7,107 bases of DNA from Gracilibacteraceae bacterium. GTDB lineage: Bacteria > Bacillota > Desulfitobacteriia > Desulfitobacteriales > Syntrophobotulaceae. The number at the start of each line of letters is the position of its first letter. Position 1 is the first letter of the stretch. This document shows positions 5,708-7,107 of the stretch, piece after piece. Under the pieces are notes generated by a model. The model was not told the DNA's origin. It searched no databases and saw only the letters and a program-made list of their open reading frames with translations. The position numbers and the translations under genes were made by a program. The stretch spans positions 1 to 7,107 of the forward strand of contig JAISEW010000087.1 of NCBI GenBank assembly GCA_031263945.1. Reading direction: 5' to 3'.

Positions 5708-5742
5708 ATTTTTGCCTTTTTTTATGGAAAAGCGGCAAAAAT
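5708..5742 (-). terminator. Possible terminator of the hemerythrin gene
   Basis: The inverted repeat ATTTTTGCC (5708-5716) and GGCAAAAAT (5734-5742) lies 41 bases past the hemerythrin stop. A/T tracts inside the loop can extend the pairing with a bulge. The T tract is part of the stem and the stem has only three GC pairs, so strength is uncertain. It lies directly upstream of the tRNA promoter. Confidence 0.5.
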
Positions 5743-5782
5743 TGCGTTCCAATAAATTCCAGCGAATTCGCCCCGGCAGGTT

Positions 5783-6193
5783 CTATTGGACGCTGCGGAT
5801 ATGCGCGGCCACTTTGACGTCCTCCCGTTTGATATGGTTGACGAGCCAGCCGGCGATGCTGGCGTTTACCTTGCCCACCAGCGTCACGGTCGGGCCTTCC
5901 GCCCGCAATTGTTTCGCCAGATCCGCCACGGTGTTTTTGAAGGCGTCATGCAGTTTTTTATGATTGGCAAAATCAGGATATTTATGCTGCTGCTGCAATT
6001 TTTCCTCGTCGCCGAAATGTTTTGCCGTATACTGGGAGAGAAAATCCAGCGTCCCGTCCAGCGCGGCCCGGCCCTTCCCGCTGGAACAGGCGGCCAGCAA
6101 GTCGTTGATCGCCTTGATCAATTGCTTGTGCTGGGTGTCGATGAGCGGGTGCCCCGTCTCCATGTCTTTGGTCCATTCATAAACGGCAGCCAT
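5783..6193 (-). CDS. Bacteriohemerythrin (single-domain)
   Basis: This 136-residue cytoplasmic four-helix protein binds oxygen at a non-haem di-iron site. All seven expected ligands are present: H22 (DTQHKQL), H59 and E63 (HFGDEE), H78 and H82 (HKKLHDAF), H120 and D125 (HIKRED). The N-terminal W7 of the family is also there. There is no signal peptide and no fused signalling domain. In anaerobes such proteins are thought to buffer, deliver or sense oxygen. The ATG is supported by GGGGGAGGA ending 6 bases upstream. It has its own near-consensus promoter and is divergent from the metallophosphoesterase gene. Confidence 0.95.
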   Translation of the reverse strand: MAAVYEWTKDMETGHPLIDTQHKQLIKAINDLLAACSSGKGRAALDGTLDFLSQYTAKHFGDEEKLQQQHKYPDFANHKKLHDAFKNTVADLAKQLRAEGPTVTLVGKVNASIAGWLVNHIKREDVKVAAHIRSVQ

Positions 6194-6235
6194 TTGTATT
6201 CCTCCCCCAATTATTAGGTAGTTTATTTAAAGGAA

Positions 6236-6264
6236 ATTGTATCTGAAATGCTATGATTTGTCAA
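6236..6264 (-). promoter_or_regulatory. Promoter of the bacteriohemerythrin gene
   Basis: On the minus strand a perfect TTGACA (6259-6264) is followed after 17 bp by TACAAT (6236-6241, 5 of 6). The predicted leader is about 35 nt. Confidence 0.8.
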
Positions 6265-6285
6265 TACGGGTGACGCGGCGGGGGT

Positions 6286-6297
6286 GACAAATTTGTC
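6286..6297. promoter_or_regulatory. Palindromic candidate operator between divergent promoters
   Basis: GACAAATTTGTC is a perfect 12-bp palindrome located between the -35 boxes of the hemerythrin and phosphoesterase promoters, 21 and 12 bases away. Imperfect flanking symmetry (GTG before, CAC after, with one extra base) could enlarge it. The position suits a shared repressor or activator site, but no regulator is identified. Confidence 0.35.
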
Positions 6298-6309
6298 GCA
6301 CACCGGGGT

Positions 6310-6338
6310 TTGATTTCCATATTTAAAAGTGCTACAAT
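6310..6338 (+). promoter_or_regulatory. Promoter of the metallophosphoesterase gene
   Basis: TTGATT (6310-6315), a 17-bp spacer and TACAAT (6333-6338) form a good sigma-70/sigma-A promoter about 25 bases before the start codon. The leader is therefore very short. Confidence 0.7.
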
Positions 6339-6362
6339 GCCTATGAGGATGAGGAAACAAGC

Positions 6363-6914
6363 ATGATTTATTTTACCGCCGATCTGCATTTCGGTCACGC
6401 CAATATCATCAGGCACTGCAACCGCCCGTTCCCGTCGGCGGACAAGATGGACGCGGCGCTGATCCGCAACTGGAACACCGCCGTCAAACCCAAAGACGAC
6501 GTCTATATCCTCGGCGACCTGACGATGGCGCCGGCGGCGGAAGCCCATGATTATCTGCAGCGCCTTAACGGGCGCAAATACCTCATCCGGGGCAACCACG
6601 ACAAATTCCTGAACGGATTTGAGCCGTTCGCCGCTGATCTCGTTTGGGTCAAAGACTATTTCGTTTTCAAGCATAACGGCGCGAAGTACGTCCTGTTTCA
6701 TTATCCGATCGCCGAATGGGAAGGGTTTTTCGGGGGCGCGATCCACCTCTACGGCCATGTGCATAATTCCGAACTGTCCGGCCAGCGGTTGGGCAGGCTC
6801 TATGGAAAAAACAGCCGGGCGATCAACGTAGGGACCGATCTGCACGGGTTCCGCCCGGTGAGTATCGACGAAATCAACGCATTGGCCGGCGCCGGGAAAA
6901 CAGAAGAGACATGA
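6363..6914 (+). CDS. Calcineurin-like metallophosphoesterase
   Basis: This 183-residue soluble protein has all the motifs of the family, which uses two metal ions to hydrolyse phosphoester bonds: D7 and H9 (ADLHFGH), D52 (GDLT), N78 and H79 (GNHD), H113 (FHYPI), and H132 and H134 (GHVH). The length and the MIYFTADLHFGHANII start match the small stand-alone phosphoesterases often found in phages and bacteria. Their substrates (nucleotides, RNA or phosphate esters) cannot be told from sequence. The ATG is preceded by GAGGA (6351-6355) at 7 bases. There is no clear terminator in the 93 bases before the next gene, only a T run at 6932-6938 without a convincing stem. Confidence 0.92.
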   Translation: MIYFTADLHFGHANIIRHCNRPFPSADKMDAALIRNWNTAVKPKDDVYILGDLTMAPAAEAHDYLQRLNGRKYLIRGNHDKFLNGFEPFAADLVWVKDYFVFKHNGAKYVLFHYPIAEWEGFFGGAIHLYGHVHNSELSGQRLGRLYGKNSRAINVGTDLHGFRPVSIDEINALAGAGKTEET

Positions 6915-7007
6915 CCATAGAACTTGAATAATTTTTTTCTAAGCGGTGAAAGGATCCGGGTCTCTCAGTCGTGTACATAGTGGGATAAAAATTTGGAGGC
7001 TGTCACC

Positions 7008-7107
7008 ATGCGAAAACTTATACCGGCCATCATTCTATCGCTGTCGCTGGCCTTGTTCGCGGCTCTGCCGGCGGCCCTGCTCGCCCACGGACACGGCGGC
7101 GGCCCGG
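7008..7107 (+). CDS. Secreted protein, 5' part only (runs off the window)
   Basis: An ATG preceded by GGAGG (6995-6999) at 8 bases opens a frame that reaches the window end after 33 codons. The residues are a classic signal peptide: MRKLIP, then the hydrophobic core AIILSLSLALFAALPAALLA, with likely cleavage after ALLA. The mature start is HGHGGGP. A His/Gly-rich mature N-terminus is seen in some periplasmic or surface metal-binding proteins, but too little is present to assign a family. No convincing promoter was found in the short gap after the phosphoesterase gene, so co-transcription with it is possible. Confidence 0.75.
   Translation, partial: MRKLIPAIILSLSLALFAALPAALLAHGHGGGP

Noticed and set aside
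5047..5752. Several short open frames across the tRNA cluster
   Set aside because: The sequence is fully explained by seven well-formed tRNA genes; peptides with GGIGRRTGLK-like or QFESGC-like runs are typical false translations of tRNAs.

Overview
This 7.1-kb window looks like part of the chromosome of an anaerobic Firmicute-type bacterium. The evidence is one full-length bifunctional Rel/Spo (p)ppGpp enzyme, strong AGGAGG-type ribosome binding sites, near-consensus sigma-A/sigma-70 promoters with 17-bp spacers, tRNA genes with encoded CCA ends, and a bacteriohemerythrin. Moderately high GC and a gene with a Gram-negative-looking signal peptide would fit the Negativicutes, but that placement is inference.

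Layout from left to right. Positions 1-350 hold no protein gene. They contain a promoter-like element followed by a strongly self-complementary segment (about 101-345) that could be an undescribed structured RNA. Positions 351-2513 (minus) encode rel. Positions 2514-2847 are a divergent intergenic region with the rel promoter, two copies of a 41-bp hairpin repeat, a consensus rightward promoter and a triple CCACTCT repeat. Positions 2848-3934 (plus) form a tightly overlapping three-gene cassette: a DUF3791-type protein, a DUF3990 protein (ADP-ribosyltransferase-like by family knowledge) and a second small protein. The last of these has no stop codon where expected and reads into the tail of the convergent MFS gene. 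Positions 3772-4926 (minus) encode an Fsr-like (fosmidomycin-resistance family) MFS exporter. Positions 5006-5655 (minus) are a seven-tRNA operon in transcription order Val(TAC), Asp(GTC), Phe(GAA), Gly(GCC), Cys(GCA), Leu(TAA), Val(GAC), with a consensus promoter and a strong terminator. Positions 5783-6193 (minus) encode a bacteriohemerythrin, divergent from a calcineurin-like metallophosphoesterase at 6363-6914 (plus). From 7008 a secreted protein begins and runs off the window.

The housekeeping parts (rel, tRNAs, transporter, hemerythrin, phosphoesterase) are ordinary. The accessory and most interesting parts are the DUF3791-DUF3990 cassette, which is organised like a toxin-antitoxin or ADP-ribosylation module inserted next to rel, its damaged-looking 3' end, and the structured element beside the rel stop codon.
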